From Limnohabitans sp. Rim8 (GTDB taxonomy: Bacteria; Pseudomonadota; Gammaproteobacteria; Burkholderiales; Burkholderiaceae_C), in the NCBI RefSeq assembly GCF_945901735.1, contig NZ_CAMDLM010000022.1:1-64000 (forward strand): a stretch of DNA of 64,000 nucleotides, read 5' to 3'. Position 1 is the stretch's first letter. Every line of letters starts with the position of its first letter. The notes beneath the pieces are model-generated. The model saw only the letters and a list, made by a program, of their open reading frames with translations. It was not told where the DNA came from and did no database searches. Positions 1-9,678 of the stretch are shown here, piece by piece. The position numbers were made by a program, and so were the translations under genes.

Positions 1-384
1 CCGGGCAGCAGTTCACGCATCGAAAGCATTGAGCGCATCGACCTGACTGGCAGCGGTAACAACGCCCTGGTTATTAGCTACCGGGACGTGCTGGACATGG
101 CGGGCATGAACCTGATCAACAGCAGCACGAAAGATGCATTAGGGTGGGCCAACGACACTTACAGCTTTGCAGCACAAGAATCCCGTCACCAGCTCATCGT
201 TGACGGTGATGGTGGCGACACAGTTAACTTGGCAGATTACGACGTCTGGACAGATCTGGGCCAGGTCACCCACACGGTCAACACCGTGAGCAAAACCTAT
301 GACGTCTATCAGTATGACGATGCTTATTCACAACTGTTGATTGACAGCTCAGTTACAGTCAATTTCTCCGTGATACCGTTCTAG
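1..384 (+). CDS. C-terminal end of a large RTX/adhesin-type surface protein (5' part outside window)
   Basis: The reading frame is open from base 1 and ends at TAG 382-384, so only the last 127 residues are seen. The pattern IERIDLTGSGNNAL followed by an ISYRDVLDM-like segment, then a DGDGGDTVNL stretch, is typical of the final repeat of very large bacterial adhesins exported by type I secretion, whose uncleaved C-terminus carries the export signal. The extreme end is acidic/hydrophobic and closes with a short beta-like tail (VNFSVIPF). The next gene starts 5 bases after the stop, so the two are probably co-transcribed. An in-frame ATG at 88 is internal and not a likely start. Family assignment rests on these motifs only; total size and N-terminal domains are unknown. 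Confidence 0.7.
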   Translation, partial: PGSSSRIESIERIDLTGSGNNALVISYRDVLDMAGMNLINSSTKDALGWANDTYSFAAQESRHQLIVDGDGGDTVNLADYDVWTDLGQVTHTVNTVSKTYDVYQYDDAYSQLLIDSSVTVNFSVIPF

Positions 385-389
385 AGATT

Positions 390-3300
390 ATGGTTGATGT
401 GAAGCTGCCGAACCTGTCTGTCAGTGCGCTATGGCAAGAATTGCGTTTGAAGGTGACGCAGCCTTTGCTGTGGCAAGCGCTGGCGCGCCAATACGCAAAG
501 CAGTCACTGCCATGGCAGGGCGGCTACACGGCGCGCCAGGCGGTGCGTCTGGATGCCAGTCTGACTGCGGCTGTGCAGGCGCTGGGCTTAGCGGGTTGGC
601 AAAACCCTGGTGCCGGTGACGCGCAATTGGGGCGTGCCAGCTTGCCCGAGGCGGCTGCTCTGGCAAAACGTTTTTTCGCTGTCATTGCTGCGCAGCCTGG
701 TGACTGGCTGACTTGGCTTTACCTGGCGCGCCTACTGGACATGGTGCAAGAAATGGACGCATCAACCGATAGCGTCGATTTGCCCACGCCAGAACATGCA
801 CTGCAACAAGCGCAGGCCTTGGAGCCGATTGCGGGCGAATCACTGCACTGGATGGGGGTGTGGCGCCTGAGCGCAGGAGACGCGAAGGGGGCGGTGGCGG
901 CCTTGTCCGGCTTGCTGGGCGTTCGCCCGGTGCGCTTTGGCTCGATGATGGTGCTGGGCGAGGCGCTGCTGGCGGTGGGCAACACAGCGGCGGCAGAAAA
1001 AGCCTTTGCAAGGGCATCGCTGTCTGACAACCCAGACTTTCTGCTCTCCCTGTCAGCCAAGGTGTATGCGCACAACTACTGGCAAGAGGCCTTGCAGGTG
1101 TTGCAAAAAGCACTGGGCCTGCGCCCGGCCAGCGTGCCGCTGTGGCTGGCCCTGGCCAAAATCCAGTCCGATGTGTATTCGCTGGCCGACTGCGCCCAAA
1201 GCCTGCGAAAAGTGCAGACGCTTGAGCCCAACAACGCTGAGGCGCAGCTGTTGCACGCCGGCTTGCAAGGGCGCATGGGCGACGCTAAAGGCCACTTGGC
1301 GACCTTGGAGGCAGCGTACGCCCAAGGCGGTGACCCACTGTCGCGCTTGGCCTCGAGCATCGCGATGACCTCGCTTTATCACGACGGCCTGAGCAGCAGC
1401 GAGGTGGCCGATTTGCACCGCCGTGTGTGTGCGCCGATAGAGGCGGCCCTTGTGGAAAAGACCGACTTTGCTTCGCAAAGCGCCGGCCCACGCCGTCTGC
1501 GCCTGGGCCTTGTGACGGGTGACCTGCACCGCCAACACCCGGTCAATATCTTCATGTTGCCGGTGCTGCTGCGTCTGGATCACAGCCGTCTGGAGGTGTT
1601 TGTTTATCACACCGGCACCATGCATGACGAATACACCCGTCAGGCCAAAGCCAGCGCCGACCATTGGACAGAAGCCGCCAGCCTGACCGACCGGGCGCTG
1701 CACCAGGCCATCGTGGGGGACGGCGTTGAAATTTTGATGGATCTGGGTGGTCACACCTCAACCCATCGGCTGGGCGTGTTTGCCATGCGTGCTGCGCCCG
1801 TGCAGGCGACTTTTTTGGGCTACCCGCACTCTACAGGCTTGAGCCGTATCGACTGGCTGGTAGGCGACGAAGTGGTCAGCCCGACCGAGCACGCGCATTT
1901 GTTCAGCGAAGGCATAGCGCAGTTACCGGGCAGTGTGTTTTGTTGGGCGCCGGTGGATGTGTATCCGCTGCCTCCCATCCGGCCCGCTGGCGTGCCTGTG
2001 GTGTTTGGCTCGTTCAACAACGCCATGAAACTCGCACCCAAGACCATCGCGCTGTGGGCACAGGTGTTGCAAGCGGTGGCAGGCTCGCAGCTTTTGCTCA
2101 AAGCGCCGTCACTGCGCGATGCGGCTGTGCAGGAGCGCTTTGCGGCCTTGTTTGCGCAACACGGCATCGCCAGAGATCGGCTGATTTTCAGAGGCCCCAG
2201 CGGCTTGACTGACATGATGCAGGAGTACGGCGTTGTCGACATTGGCCTGGACCCTACGCCCTACAACGGCGGCACCACCACCTTGCAGGCGTTGTGGATG
2301 GGTGTGCCAGTGATCACGCTGCTGGGCAACAACTTTGTGGGCCGCATGGGGGCCAGTTTCATGCAAACCCTGGGCCGGACAGACTGGGTGGCCACAGACG
2401 AAGCGGCTTACGTGCAGGCGGCGGTGCGTTTGGCGGCTGATATTGCCCAAGTGCGCAGTGGCCGAGCACAACTGCGGGCGCAAATGGCTGGGTCTGCACT
2501 GTGCGACATCAATACCTACGTCAACAACTTTGAAGCCCTGCTGCACACCATGTGGGACCACTATTGCCTGGCAGGCAACAGTGGCGAACAAACCCGGTTG
2601 ATTTCAGCTGACAACTCCCGGCAGCGACAGGTAACTGGCCGGGGCAAGGCAGAGCAGCAGGTCTTGGCTGTCACTGAAGAGGGAAAAACAACTTACTGTG
2701 TTGGCATTGCTTGCGTGAGAAACGAAGCCGATGTGGTTGAGATGTGGGCACGCTACAACCTGCAATTGATCGACGAGTTGCATGTGGTGGACAACCTGTC
2801 GGTCGACAGCACCCGCTGGTTGCTGCAGCAGTTGCAGGCCGAAGGCTTGCCGCTGCATATCCACGAATGCGACGACCCCAGTTACCCGCAAGGATTGATG
2901 CAGACTCGGGTGGCGCGTGAGGTGGCCAAACGCCCTGAAGTGGACTTTGTGCTGCCGCTGGACGCCGACGAGTTGCTGGCCCTGCCCGACCGGGCAGCCT
3001 TGCACGCCGCCCTGGCCACGATTCCGCTGGGTTGTGCTGGCGCCATGACTTGGCGTACCTACCTGCCGGCGCCAGAGGCTGCCGAAGGGCAGCCGTTCTT
3101 CAGGCGCATGACTCGTCACCGCAGCCTGGAAAACCGCGGGCTCGATAAACTGGTGCTGCGCGCTGCGTTATGCGCTGAACATAGCTGGTCGCAGGGCTCG
3201 CACAATGCATTTCATGACCAGACCGGGCAGCCAGTGCGTCGAGTTGACTTGCCGTTCAAGCTGGCGCACTTCCCGGTGCGTGACGCGGATCAGTTGGCAC

Positions 3301-3584
3301 GCAAGGTGCTGGTTGGGGCACAAGCAGTGTTACGCAATCCCAAGCGCGGAAAAAAAGAATCCTGGCATTGGCTGGCGTTGGCGCAACAACTTCGCGAAGC
3401 CGATGCAAAGGGTCAGACGCTTGATCTAGAACGCATTGCACTGACTTATTCACTGGATGACGAAGTTCTGCCGCTGCAGCAAATCGCAGAGGATCCGGTG
3501 CCCGATTTTTCGGCGCTGATACAGAAGTACCCAATGCCCTCGATGTCGAAGGCCGAGGTGATGGAGTTGCTCAAGAGCGCATAA
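390..3584 (+). CDS. TPR / SPINDLY-type (GT41) O-GlcNAc-transferase-like protein fused to a GT2-type glycosyltransferase domain
   Basis: A 1064-residue cytoplasmic protein in three parts. Residues about 1-340 are helical and TPR-like. Residues about 364-710 match the GT41 (SPINDLY/OGT) catalytic region, with RLGLVTGDLHRQHPV, FLGYPHSTG, VFGSFNNAMKLAP and LDPTPYNGGTTTLQALWMGVP, the usual UDP-sugar-binding signature. Residues about 767-1030 look like a second glycosyltransferase of the GT2_4 type (VGIACVRNEADVVEMW, VVDNLSVDST, LPLDADELL, the last as a DxD-like site). GT41 enzymes transfer sugars to Ser/Thr, or to Asn in the HMW1C branch, of proteins. The ATG lies 5 bases after the adhesin stop, so the adhesin is the obvious candidate acceptor (inference). 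The two-transferase fusion could add a first sugar and then extend it. No membrane segment is seen. Confidence 0.85.
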   Translation: MVDVKLPNLSVSALWQELRLKVTQPLLWQALARQYAKQSLPWQGGYTARQAVRLDASLTAAVQALGLAGWQNPGAGDAQLGRASLPEAAALAKRFFAVIAAQPGDWLTWLYLARLLDMVQEMDASTDSVDLPTPEHALQQAQALEPIAGESLHWMGVWRLSAGDAKGAVAALSGLLGVRPVRFGSMMVLGEALLAVGNTAAAEKAFARASLSDNPDFLLSLSAKVYAHNYWQEALQVLQKALGLRPASVPLWLALAKIQSDVYSLADCAQSLRKVQTLEPNNAEAQLLHAGLQGRMGDAKGHLATLEAAYAQGGDPLSRLASSIAMTSLYHDGLSSSEVADLHRRVCAPIEAALVEKTDFASQSAGPRRLRLGLVTGDLHRQHPVNIFMLPVLLRLDHSRLEVFVYHTGTMHDEYTRQAKASADHWTEAASLTDRALHQAIVGDGVEILMDLGGHTSTHRLGVFAMRAAPVQATFLGYPHSTGLSRIDWLVGDEVVSPTEHAHLFSEGIAQLPGSVFCWAPVDVYPLPPIRPAGVPVVFGSFNNAMKLAPKTIALWAQVLQAVAGSQLLLKAPSLRDAAVQERFAALFAQHGIARDRLIFRGPSGLTDMMQEYGVVDIGLDPTPYNGGTTTLQALWMGVPVITLLGNNFVGRMGASFMQTLGRTDWVATDEAAYVQAAVRLAADIAQVRSGRAQLRAQMAGSALCDINTYVNNFEALLHTMWDHYCLAGNSGEQTRLISADNSRQRQVTGRGKAEQQVLAVTEEGKTTYCVGIACVRNEADVVEMWARYNLQLIDELHVVDNLSVDSTRWLLQQLQAEGLPLHIHECDDPSYPQGLMQTRVAREVAKRPEVDFVLPLDADELLALPDRAALHAALATIPLGCAGAMTWRTYLPAPEAAEGQPFFRRMTRHRSLENRGLDKLVLRAALCAEHSWSQGSHNAFHDQTGQPVRRVDLPFKLAHFPVRDADQLARKVLVGAQAVLRNPKRGKKESWHWLALAQQLREADAKGQTLDLERIALTYSLDDEVLPLQQIAEDPVPDFSALIQKYPMPSMSKAEVMELLKSA

Positions 3585-3643
3585 GCCTCGCTTCGCTATC
3601 ATGTGGCTCACAATGAATTTTTGGTGGATGCAAGGGCAAACTT

Positions 3644-4723
3644 ATGACAGATAACGCACCAGCAGCAGCGGATACACCGCAAGAGGTCACGCCATCTTCG
3701 ACGTTTGAGGTCAGCACCTCCCGCCACTTCATGGATTGGATGGCCGAGCAAAAGCTTTCCGTCGCGCTCACCACCTACCAAATAGGCCGACTGTTTTTGC
3801 TGGGCTTGAAGGATAACGGCGATATGTCGGTTTTCGATCGCTCGTTCAGCCGCTGCATGGGCATGTGTCCCACGCCGAACGGTTTTTACATGAGCAGCAT
3901 TCACCAGGTGTGGCGCTTTGAGAATCTTTTCCTCAAAGGTGAGGTCCAAGATGGCTATGACCGCCTGTATCTGCCGCAGGTAGGCAACACCACGGGGGAT
4001 CTGGATATTCACGACATGGCGCTAGATGCCGATGGCAAGTTGGTGTTTGTGAACACGCTTTTTGGCTGCCTGGCCACGCTAAGCGATACCCACAGCTTTA
4101 AGCCGTTGTGGCGGCCGCCGTTTTTGAGCAAGCTGGCCGCAGAAGACCGCTGCCACCTCAACGGTCTGGCCATGAAAGAGGGTCGGGCCGCTTATGTCAC
4201 TGCTGTGGGCGAGTCAGATGTGGTGGACGGCTGGCGTGACCACCGCTCGGCTGGCGGCATCGTGATGGATGTCCAACGCAATGAGGTGGTGGCCGGCGGC
4301 CTGTCGATGCCCCATTCGCCACGCTGGCACCAAGACAAGCTATGGGTATGCAATTCAGGCACGGGCGAGTTTGGCCATGTTGAACTTGATTCCGGTCGCT
4401 TTGTGCCCCTGACTTTTTGTCCCGGGTACATGCGTGGCTTATTTTTTCATGGGGATTACGCATTGGTCGGGTTGTCCAAGCCGCGCCGCAACCGAACGTT
4501 CAGCGGTTTGGCGCTGGACGGAAACCTCAAGTCACGCAAGGCAGAGGCGCGTTGCGGTGTGCAAGTGATTGACTTGCGCACGGGCGATACAGTGCATTGG
4601 CTGCGCATTGAAGGCGTGGTCACTGAGTTGTATGACGTGATTACACTGCCAGGCGTCAAACGGCCCATGGCGCTGGGCTTTAAGACAAATGAAATTGGCC
4701 GTGTGCTCAGCATAGAAAAGTAA
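3644..4723 (+). CDS. TIGR03032 / DUF4915 family protein
   Basis: A 359-residue soluble protein. Hallmarks are FEVSTSRHFMDWM near residue 24, TTYQIGRLFLLG, the GMCPTPNGFYMSS segment, LDIHDMALDADG, HLNGLAMKEGR, MPHSPRWH and CNSGTGEFGHV. These resemble the conserved core of TIGR03032, a family with no established reaction whose regular blades suggest a beta-propeller. The start ATG is preceded by AAGGGC at a suitable distance. It lies 59 bases after the glycosyltransferase on the same strand and probably shares its transcript, which suggests a role in maturation of the upstream adhesin or its glycan (inference). I recognise the family by motif memory only; no catalytic residues can be assigned. 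Confidence 0.75.
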   Translation: MTDNAPAAADTPQEVTPSSTFEVSTSRHFMDWMAEQKLSVALTTYQIGRLFLLGLKDNGDMSVFDRSFSRCMGMCPTPNGFYMSSIHQVWRFENLFLKGEVQDGYDRLYLPQVGNTTGDLDIHDMALDADGKLVFVNTLFGCLATLSDTHSFKPLWRPPFLSKLAAEDRCHLNGLAMKEGRAAYVTAVGESDVVDGWRDHRSAGGIVMDVQRNEVVAGGLSMPHSPRWHQDKLWVCNSGTGEFGHVELDSGRFVPLTFCPGYMRGLFFHGDYALVGLSKPRRNRTFSGLALDGNLKSRKAEARCGVQVIDLRTGDTVHWLRIEGVVTELYDVITLPGVKRPMALGFKTNEIGRVLSIEK

Positions 4724-4766
4724 ACGGACTGATCTTGAAAGCAAGTTGTTGAACAGCAAGGCAAAG

Positions 4767-6695
4767 TCACAGCGGGTGTTGCTGGCACTCGCTGTCTAAT
4801 ATTTTATTGACGAGGGCAGCTGTGGCTTCCTCGATGGTCGACCGATTGGTTGCCATGACGAAGGAAGGAGTTTCTGGAATTTCGTAGGGGCTACCAATGC
4901 CTGTCATATTGGGTAATTGCCCATTGCGAGCCTTCTTGTACAAGCCTTTGGAGTCACGCTGCTCGCAGACCTCTAGCGGGGTATCCACAAACACTTCAAA
5001 GAAGTTCTCTTGCCCAACGAGTTCTCGAGCCATCTCTCGTTCGGCGCGGAACGGGCTGATAAAGGCGGTCATCACGATCATGCCGGCATCCATCATCAGT
5101 TTGGCCACTTCAGCCACCCGGCGAATGTTTTCTACGCGGTCAGCATCCGTAAAGCCTAAGTCCTTGTTCAGTCCCTGACGGATGTTATCGCCATCAAGGA
5201 TGTAGGTGCGCTTGCCCAGGGCGTGGAGTTTCTTCTCTAGCGCGTTGGCAATGGTGGATTTGCCCGAGCCGGAGAGCCCGGTGAACCAGACGACCTTACC
5301 TTTGTGGCCGTTGAGGCGCGCGCGGTCTTCGTGGGTGATGGTCAGCGCCTGCCGGTGCACATTTTCCGCCCGCCGCAAGTTGTGTCGGATCATGCCAGCA
5401 GCCACAGTGGCGTGGCTGAATTTGTCGACCAGTATGAAGCCGCCCAGGGTTGGATTCTCATCGTAGGGTGCAAAGGCAAGCGGCTTGCTCAGCGCCAGGT
5501 TGGCCACTGCAATGTCGTTCAAGGCCACTTGTTTGCAAGATTCGTGTGCTTGGGTATTGACATCCACCCGGTATTTCAGACTTGTGATGCTGGCACTGGC
5601 CCACTGGTTAGACAGCTTGAGGTCGTAAGCACGGCCCGGCAGTCCGTGCTCCTCATGCATCCACACCAGTGTGGCCTCGAATTGGTCGGTCATGTCCAGC
5701 GGTTGAGCAGCCAATGCAATTACATCTGAGCGAGAGGCATCGACTTCGCGGTCCAGCACCAAGGTGACGGCATCACCGGCGCACGCCGTGGTCAGGTCCG
5801 CGTCTGCCGTCACTATCCTCGCCAACAGGGCCGTCTGCCCGGACGCTGTCACGCGCAGTGCATCGCCCACTGTCAATTGGCCTGATGCCAGGGTGCCACT
5901 GAAGCCTCGAAACGTCGCGTCTGGACGGTTGACCCACTGCACAGGAAAAACCGATTTAGCGTGCGCCGGTTTTTTAATTTGCATCGTCTCTAGGCAGCCG
6001 ATCAGTGTTGGCCCCTGATACCAGGGTGTGTGCGCAGATCGGGTGGTGATGTTGTCGCCCTTCAAGGCAGACAGCGCAATAGCCGTGACGCTTTCAAAGC
6101 GCAGCGACTTTGCCAAGGTATTGAAGTCGGTCACGATGGCATCAAAGATGGCTTTGTCGTAGCCCACCATGTCCATTTTGTTGACCGCCAGCACCACGCA
6201 GCGGATTCCCATAAGCGACACGAGGTGGGCATGCCGCTTCGTTTGGCCAAGCAGTCCATGACACGCGTCGATCAGCAGCACGGCCACATCGGCAGACGAT
6301 GCGCCGGTGACCATGTTGCGTGTGTACTGCTCGTGTCCCGGCGTGTCGGCGACGATGAACTTTCGCCTCGGCGTGGAAAAAAAGCGATAGGCCACATCGA
6401 TGGTGATGCCTTGCTCGCGTTCAGCGGAAAGGCCATCAACCAGCAGCGCAAAGTCGATGTCGTTGCCCTGCGTACCGAACCGTTTGGAGTCAGAATGCAG
6501 TGCGGTCAGCTGGTCATCAAATATTTGTTGCGACTCCCACAGCAGGCGGCCAATCAGCGTGCTCTTGCCATCGTCCACGCTGCCGCAGGTAATAAAACGC
6601 AGCAAATCCTGCTGGGCTTGCTGTGCAATCCATTCATGGGCAGTGGTGAACGTCGTATGGGCAGTCACTGTTGGGATTTTCTTGGGGCGTTCCAT
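4767..6695 (-). CDS. cysNC: Bifunctional sulfate adenylyltransferase subunit 1 / adenylylsulfate kinase (CysN-CysC)
   Basis: Makes APS with CysD using GTP hydrolysis, then phosphorylates APS to PAPS. The first ~450 residues are an EF-Tu-like GTPase with GSVDDGKST (P-loop), DTPGHEQY and NKMD, followed by beta-barrel domains. The last ~185 residues are an APS kinase with its own P-loop GLSGSGKST, the [11 protein letters not shown] segment and FISPFRAER. At 642 residues it matches the usual length of CysNC/NodQ. The start is ATG 6693-6695, overlapping the cysD stop by one base (TGATG). The open frame continues upstream inside cysD, but that stretch is not CysN-like. No cysH, cysI or cysJ is nearby, so the pair may feed sulfation rather than, or besides, cysteine synthesis (inference). 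Confidence 0.93.
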   Translation of the reverse strand: MERPKKIPTVTAHTTFTTAHEWIAQQAQQDLLRFITCGSVDDGKSTLIGRLLWESQQIFDDQLTALHSDSKRFGTQGNDIDFALLVDGLSAEREQGITIDVAYRFFSTPRRKFIVADTPGHEQYTRNMVTGASSADVAVLLIDACHGLLGQTKRHAHLVSLMGIRCVVLAVNKMDMVGYDKAIFDAIVTDFNTLAKSLRFESVTAIALSALKGDNITTRSAHTPWYQGPTLIGCLETMQIKKPAHAKSVFPVQWVNRPDATFRGFSGTLASGQLTVGDALRVTASGQTALLARIVTADADLTTACAGDAVTLVLDREVDASRSDVIALAAQPLDMTDQFEATLVWMHEEHGLPGRAYDLKLSNQWASASITSLKYRVDVNTQAHESCKQVALNDIAVANLALSKPLAFAPYDENPTLGGFILVDKFSHATVAAGMIRHNLRRAENVHRQALTITHEDRARLNGHKGKVVWFTGLSGSGKSTIANALEKKLHALGKRTYILDGDNIRQGLNKDLGFTDADRVENIRRVAEVAKLMMDAGMIVMTAFISPFRAEREMARELVGQENFFEVFVDTPLEVCEQRDSKGLYKKARNGQLPNMTGIGSPYEIPETPSFVMATNRSTIEEATAALVNKILDSECQQHPL

Positions 6696-8149
6696 CAGAA
6701 ATAGCCCTCTTGCTTTTTCTTTTCCATGGAGCCGGCGCTGTCGGTGTCGATCTTGCGGCCTTGGCGCTCGGACTGACGGGTGCCAATGATCTCCAGCAGA
6801 ACTTCTTCTAGCGTTTCTGCCTGCGACTCCACAGCGCCTGTCAGTGGGTAGCAGCCCAAAGTGCGAAATCGTACTTTCTTGATTTGCACCTCCTCCCCCG
6901 GCAACATGCGGCAACGCTCGTCGTCAACCATCATGATCATCTCGGGACGTATCACGACCGGCCTGGGTTTGGCAAAGTAAAGAGGCACCATGGGAATGTT
7001 CTCTTGGTAGATGTATTGCCAGATGTCCAGCTCGGTCCAGTTCGATAAAGGGAACACGCGGATGCTCTCGCCAGGGCGCTTACGCGTGTTGTAAAGGCTC
7101 CAGATTTCGGGGCGCTGGTTCTTCGGGTCCCAGCGGTGGGTGGCTGAGCGAAAGGAGAAGACACGTTCTTTGGCGCGTGACTTCTCTTCATCGCGCCGGG
7201 CCCCGCCAAATACAAGGTCAAACTTGTAGTGGTCCAGGGCTTGTTTGAGGCCCTCTGTTTTGGTGATGTCGGTGTGCAACGCCGATCCGTGGTCAAACGG
7301 GTTGATGTTTTTTTCGATGGCTTCGGGATTGGTGTGCACCAGCAGATCCATGCCACTCTCGCGTGCCATGAAATCACGGAACTGGTACATCTCCTGGAAC
7401 TTCCATCGGGTGTCGATGTGCAGCAACGGAAAAGGCGGCGGTGCCGGGTAGAAGGCTTTTCGCGCCAGATGCAACATGACGCCGCTGTCCTTGCCGATGG
7501 AGTACATCATGGCAGGATTCTGGGCCTCTGCGACTGCTTCGCGCAGGATGTGGATGCTCTCGGCTTCCAGGCGCTTGAGGTGCGGCGACGCTGCCAAAGC
7601 GGGTTTGCGGTTGCCGCTCAAACGCAAGTCTGCCGCTAGGGTTGGCCGGTAAGCTTGGGGGCAGAGCTGAATCTCAGGAGCGCTCGGCAAGTGGCGCAAG
7701 TGCCCTGCCAACAGGCCATGGGGAAATACGGCAATGGGCCTTCCTATGTGGTGTTGGAGCTTGATCAGGGCCTGCTGAATCGTTTCCCGATTCAAAGTGG
7801 CCATCGGCACCCAGAACCGTGCACCGCGTGCATCGTTGGCTTGTAGGCAGTTTTCGCCCGTGGGCACTGGGTACAGCTGCGCGAAGAGAACCCTGTCGCG
7901 TCGTTTTCTGGCTTGCTCGATGGCCCAATCCAATACCAACCGGTTTGGCGGCCTGCCAAGCTCATCGAGAAGCAGGTCTGGGTTCAGTACTTGCGTTAGC
8001 AGACCCAGGGCGTTGATGCGTCGCTCGGCGGTGCGCTTGGAGTCAGCCTCCCCCAGCGCGTGCAGATGCGAGAAGGCGCGCTCAGTGTCCCAGACTTGAT
8101 GAGCATCCAAGCCGAATAAATGCAGCGATGGCTTTGACGCAATATGCAT
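6695..8149 (-). CDS. cysD: Sulfate adenylyltransferase subunit 2 (CysD) with ~190-residue N-terminal extension
   Basis: Residues ~191-484 are a complete CysD ([14 protein letters not shown], the PP-loop [48 protein letters not shown]) that adenylylates sulfate together with CysN. CysD is normally about 300 residues. This protein is 484 because residues 1-190 form an extra soluble domain that I do not recognise ([44 protein letters not shown]). The extension is in frame and ATG-initiated, and base composition does not change at the junction. An AGAGAAAT stretch sits upstream of the ATG at 8147-8149. Translation is coupled to cysNC. The extension could be a fused enzyme of the sulfated product's pathway, or a regulatory domain (speculation). 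Confidence 0.9.
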   Translation of the reverse strand: MHIASKPSLHLFGLDAHQVWDTERAFSHLHALGEADSKRTAERRINALGLLTQVLNPDLLLDELGRPPNRLVLDWAIEQARKRRDRVLFAQLYPVPTGENCLQANDARGARFWVPMATLNRETIQQALIKLQHHIGRPIAVFPHGLLAGHLRHLPSAPEIQLCPQAYRPTLAADLRLSGNRKPALAASPHLKRLEAESIHILREAVAEAQNPAMMYSIGKDSGVMLHLARKAFYPAPPPFPLLHIDTRWKFQEMYQFRDFMARESGMDLLVHTNPEAIEKNINPFDHGSALHTDITKTEGLKQALDHYKFDLVFGGARRDEEKSRAKERVFSFRSATHRWDPKNQRPEIWSLYNTRKRPGESIRVFPLSNWTELDIWQYIYQENIPMVPLYFAKPRPVVIRPEMIMMVDDERCRMLPGEEVQIKKVRFRTLGCYPLTGAVESQAETLEEVLLEIIGTRQSERQGRKIDTDSAGSMEKKKQEGYF

Positions 8150-8220
8150 TTTTATTTCTCTTTTATGTGAATTTTACTTTTTTATTTTAAAAACAAAAAA
8201 TTAAATTTAGAAAACTTGCA

Positions 8221-8704
8221 ATGCGACAGCTGGCAACTGATGACGCAAAGTTTGTACAAGTCGCCTGCGCCTGTAAGAGGCGCCCTGAAACGGTCATAAA
8301 GTGGCTTGATAAGTAATACCCTTTGATAGCTCAAAATGCCAAAGCTGAAGGTGCAGAAATAAATTGGTGGGATGAAAAATCCTTGATCATCAACGATGTG
8401 CGAGGCAGGCGTTACCAACCCAAAGGGCTGACGCTGATGGCCTATGCCGCTGGGGTCAAGCGCCATAAGTTGTCCATGATCTCGAGAGTCACCAACCAAG
8501 GCAAGACGCGCTGGATGATCATTGATGAGGTCTTTAACAACGACAAGCTCGTTGAGTTTTTTGAGGCCATGATCAAGGAAACAAACAAATGAAATTCTGA
8601 TATTGGACTATTTGCGAGTACATCACAGCAAGCCCGTCAAGGCCCAGCTAGCGCAACTCACGGAGGTCATAGAAGTATTTAACCTGACCGGACCCATAAA
8701 TTAA
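8221..8704 (+). pseudogene. IS630-family transposase relic
   Basis: Three pieces remain. 8221-8316 reads as a 31-residue helix-turn-helix-like start (ending RRPETVIKWLDK, then TAA). 8317-8592 continues in the same frame with YPLIAQNAKAEGAEINWWDE and the WMIIDEVFNNDKLVEFFE block typical of the IS630 DDE domain. After a frame break, 8596-8704 reads ILDYLRVHHSKPVKAQL and then EVIEVFNLTGPIN, the usual LDNLRVHHS-type segment, cut before the final catalytic Glu region. The middle of the N-terminal half is deleted. No terminal inverted repeats were identified. Confidence 0.8.
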
Positions 8705-8882
8705 AAATCATAAATACAGTGCGATTCAGCAAAATCGATATGGCTAAAAATCTCTACCCTTCACCCCCGGCCGATCCTACAAATCTGGGGGACCAGGTGG
8801 TCAACCCAACAGCGCCGACAGGTCCCTTGCTGAAAGGCTTTGCTGCCAAACCGCCAGGCACTCGGACAAGCAAGTCTTGTAA
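8705..8882. other. Intergenic stretch with a possible 48-aa ORF
   Basis: A short frame 8740-8886 (+), starting MAKNLYPSPPADPT, ends in a TGA overlapping the ATG of the decayed TolC copy. It is proline-rich, matches nothing I know, and may be chance. No promoter or terminator is obvious. Confidence 0.25.
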
Positions 8883-9240
8883 ATGACCACTCCCCTGCAG
8901 CTGACCCACCGTTACTTGTGTTGGGCCTGCATGGCCTGTGCCCCTGTGTGGGCTCAGGGGCAGGGGCAGGCGCAGACCCCCAGCACCACACTGGCCTCGC
9001 TGGTCCGGGACACACTGGATTCGCCCCCCGCCACCCAAAGTCAACGTGCGCTGGTGGCCTCGGCAGCAGTGGGGGTAGGCCGTGCGCGATGGCAGTTTGA
9101 CCCCGCACCCTTGGTGTCTGTGGAAAACGCCACCACCAGTGGGGCCGATCCGGCTGACCAGGGGAACCACCGCGTGGCCTCCTTGCGCCTGCTGCTGAGG
9201 TGCGTGGACAAGAGGCCGCGGTGGTTAAACGGCCCGCCAA
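8883..9240 (+). pseudogene. Decayed partial copy of the downstream TolC-family gene
   Basis: From ATG 8883 the frame mirrors the first ~107 residues of the TolC-family gene at 9679: signal-peptide region with CMACAPVWAQ, then TLASLVRDTLDS, TQSQRALVASAA and VSVENATTSG, against the same blocks in the intact gene. At about 9197 the copy jumps. Bases 9199-9240 match 10471-10512 (the VRVQEATVVERRA region) with few mismatches, so about 1.1 kb has been deleted, and the reading frame changes at the joint. Similarity also covers some 12 bases upstream of both starts (AAGTCTTGTAA and AAATCTTGTAA). It is a tandem duplicate that lost its barrel and most of its helical hairpins. Confidence 0.85.
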
Positions 9241-9678
9241 CGCATGATGCATTGGACGGCTTGTTCAACCACCGCATTGCAGGCTGGGCCCACACCCCGT
9301 CGTTAACGCAAAGGGTCAATAAGGCACCACCGAGACCTGCCGTTTTGTCACACTCAATGGCGTACACTTGACAATTACGCGTGAAATGGCCCCACAGACG
9401 GTGGTTCCCAAACGCCAGTTGGCACAAGCCACACATACCCTGGGCCGACCACAAATGGTATGCCCTGCACTGATGAGGACGACATGGCGATCTGGGATGC
9501 CTTCAATGTTATGGGGACAAACACGGGGTGCAATGACAAACCACCAGGCTGGGGTGCGACTTGCTGGACGGCAACGCCTTCGCCCGACGCTCACGCTGGT
9601 GCCTCTTTGGGGGGTGGCCGTTTGGGCACCGGTGTAGACATTGCGCACAATCTTCATGTCGCCCTGCAAATCTTGTAA
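9241..9678. other. Intergenic region between TolC copy and TolC gene, no supported gene
   Basis: Several short frames exist (one at 9460-9678 ends in TAA touching the GTG of the TolC gene), but none shows a recognisable motif. The promoter of the export operon is expected here; no clear -35/-10 pair was found by eye. Confidence 0.4.

Noticed and set aside
6696..6914. 5' extension of the cysNC frame (73 codons)
   Set aside because: It lies within cysD in another frame and has no CysN homology; the family start is ATG 6693-6695.
9460..9678. 72-codon frame just upstream of the TolC gene
   Set aside because: No homologous match in the duplicated region upstream of the pseudogene except the last bases; probably chance.
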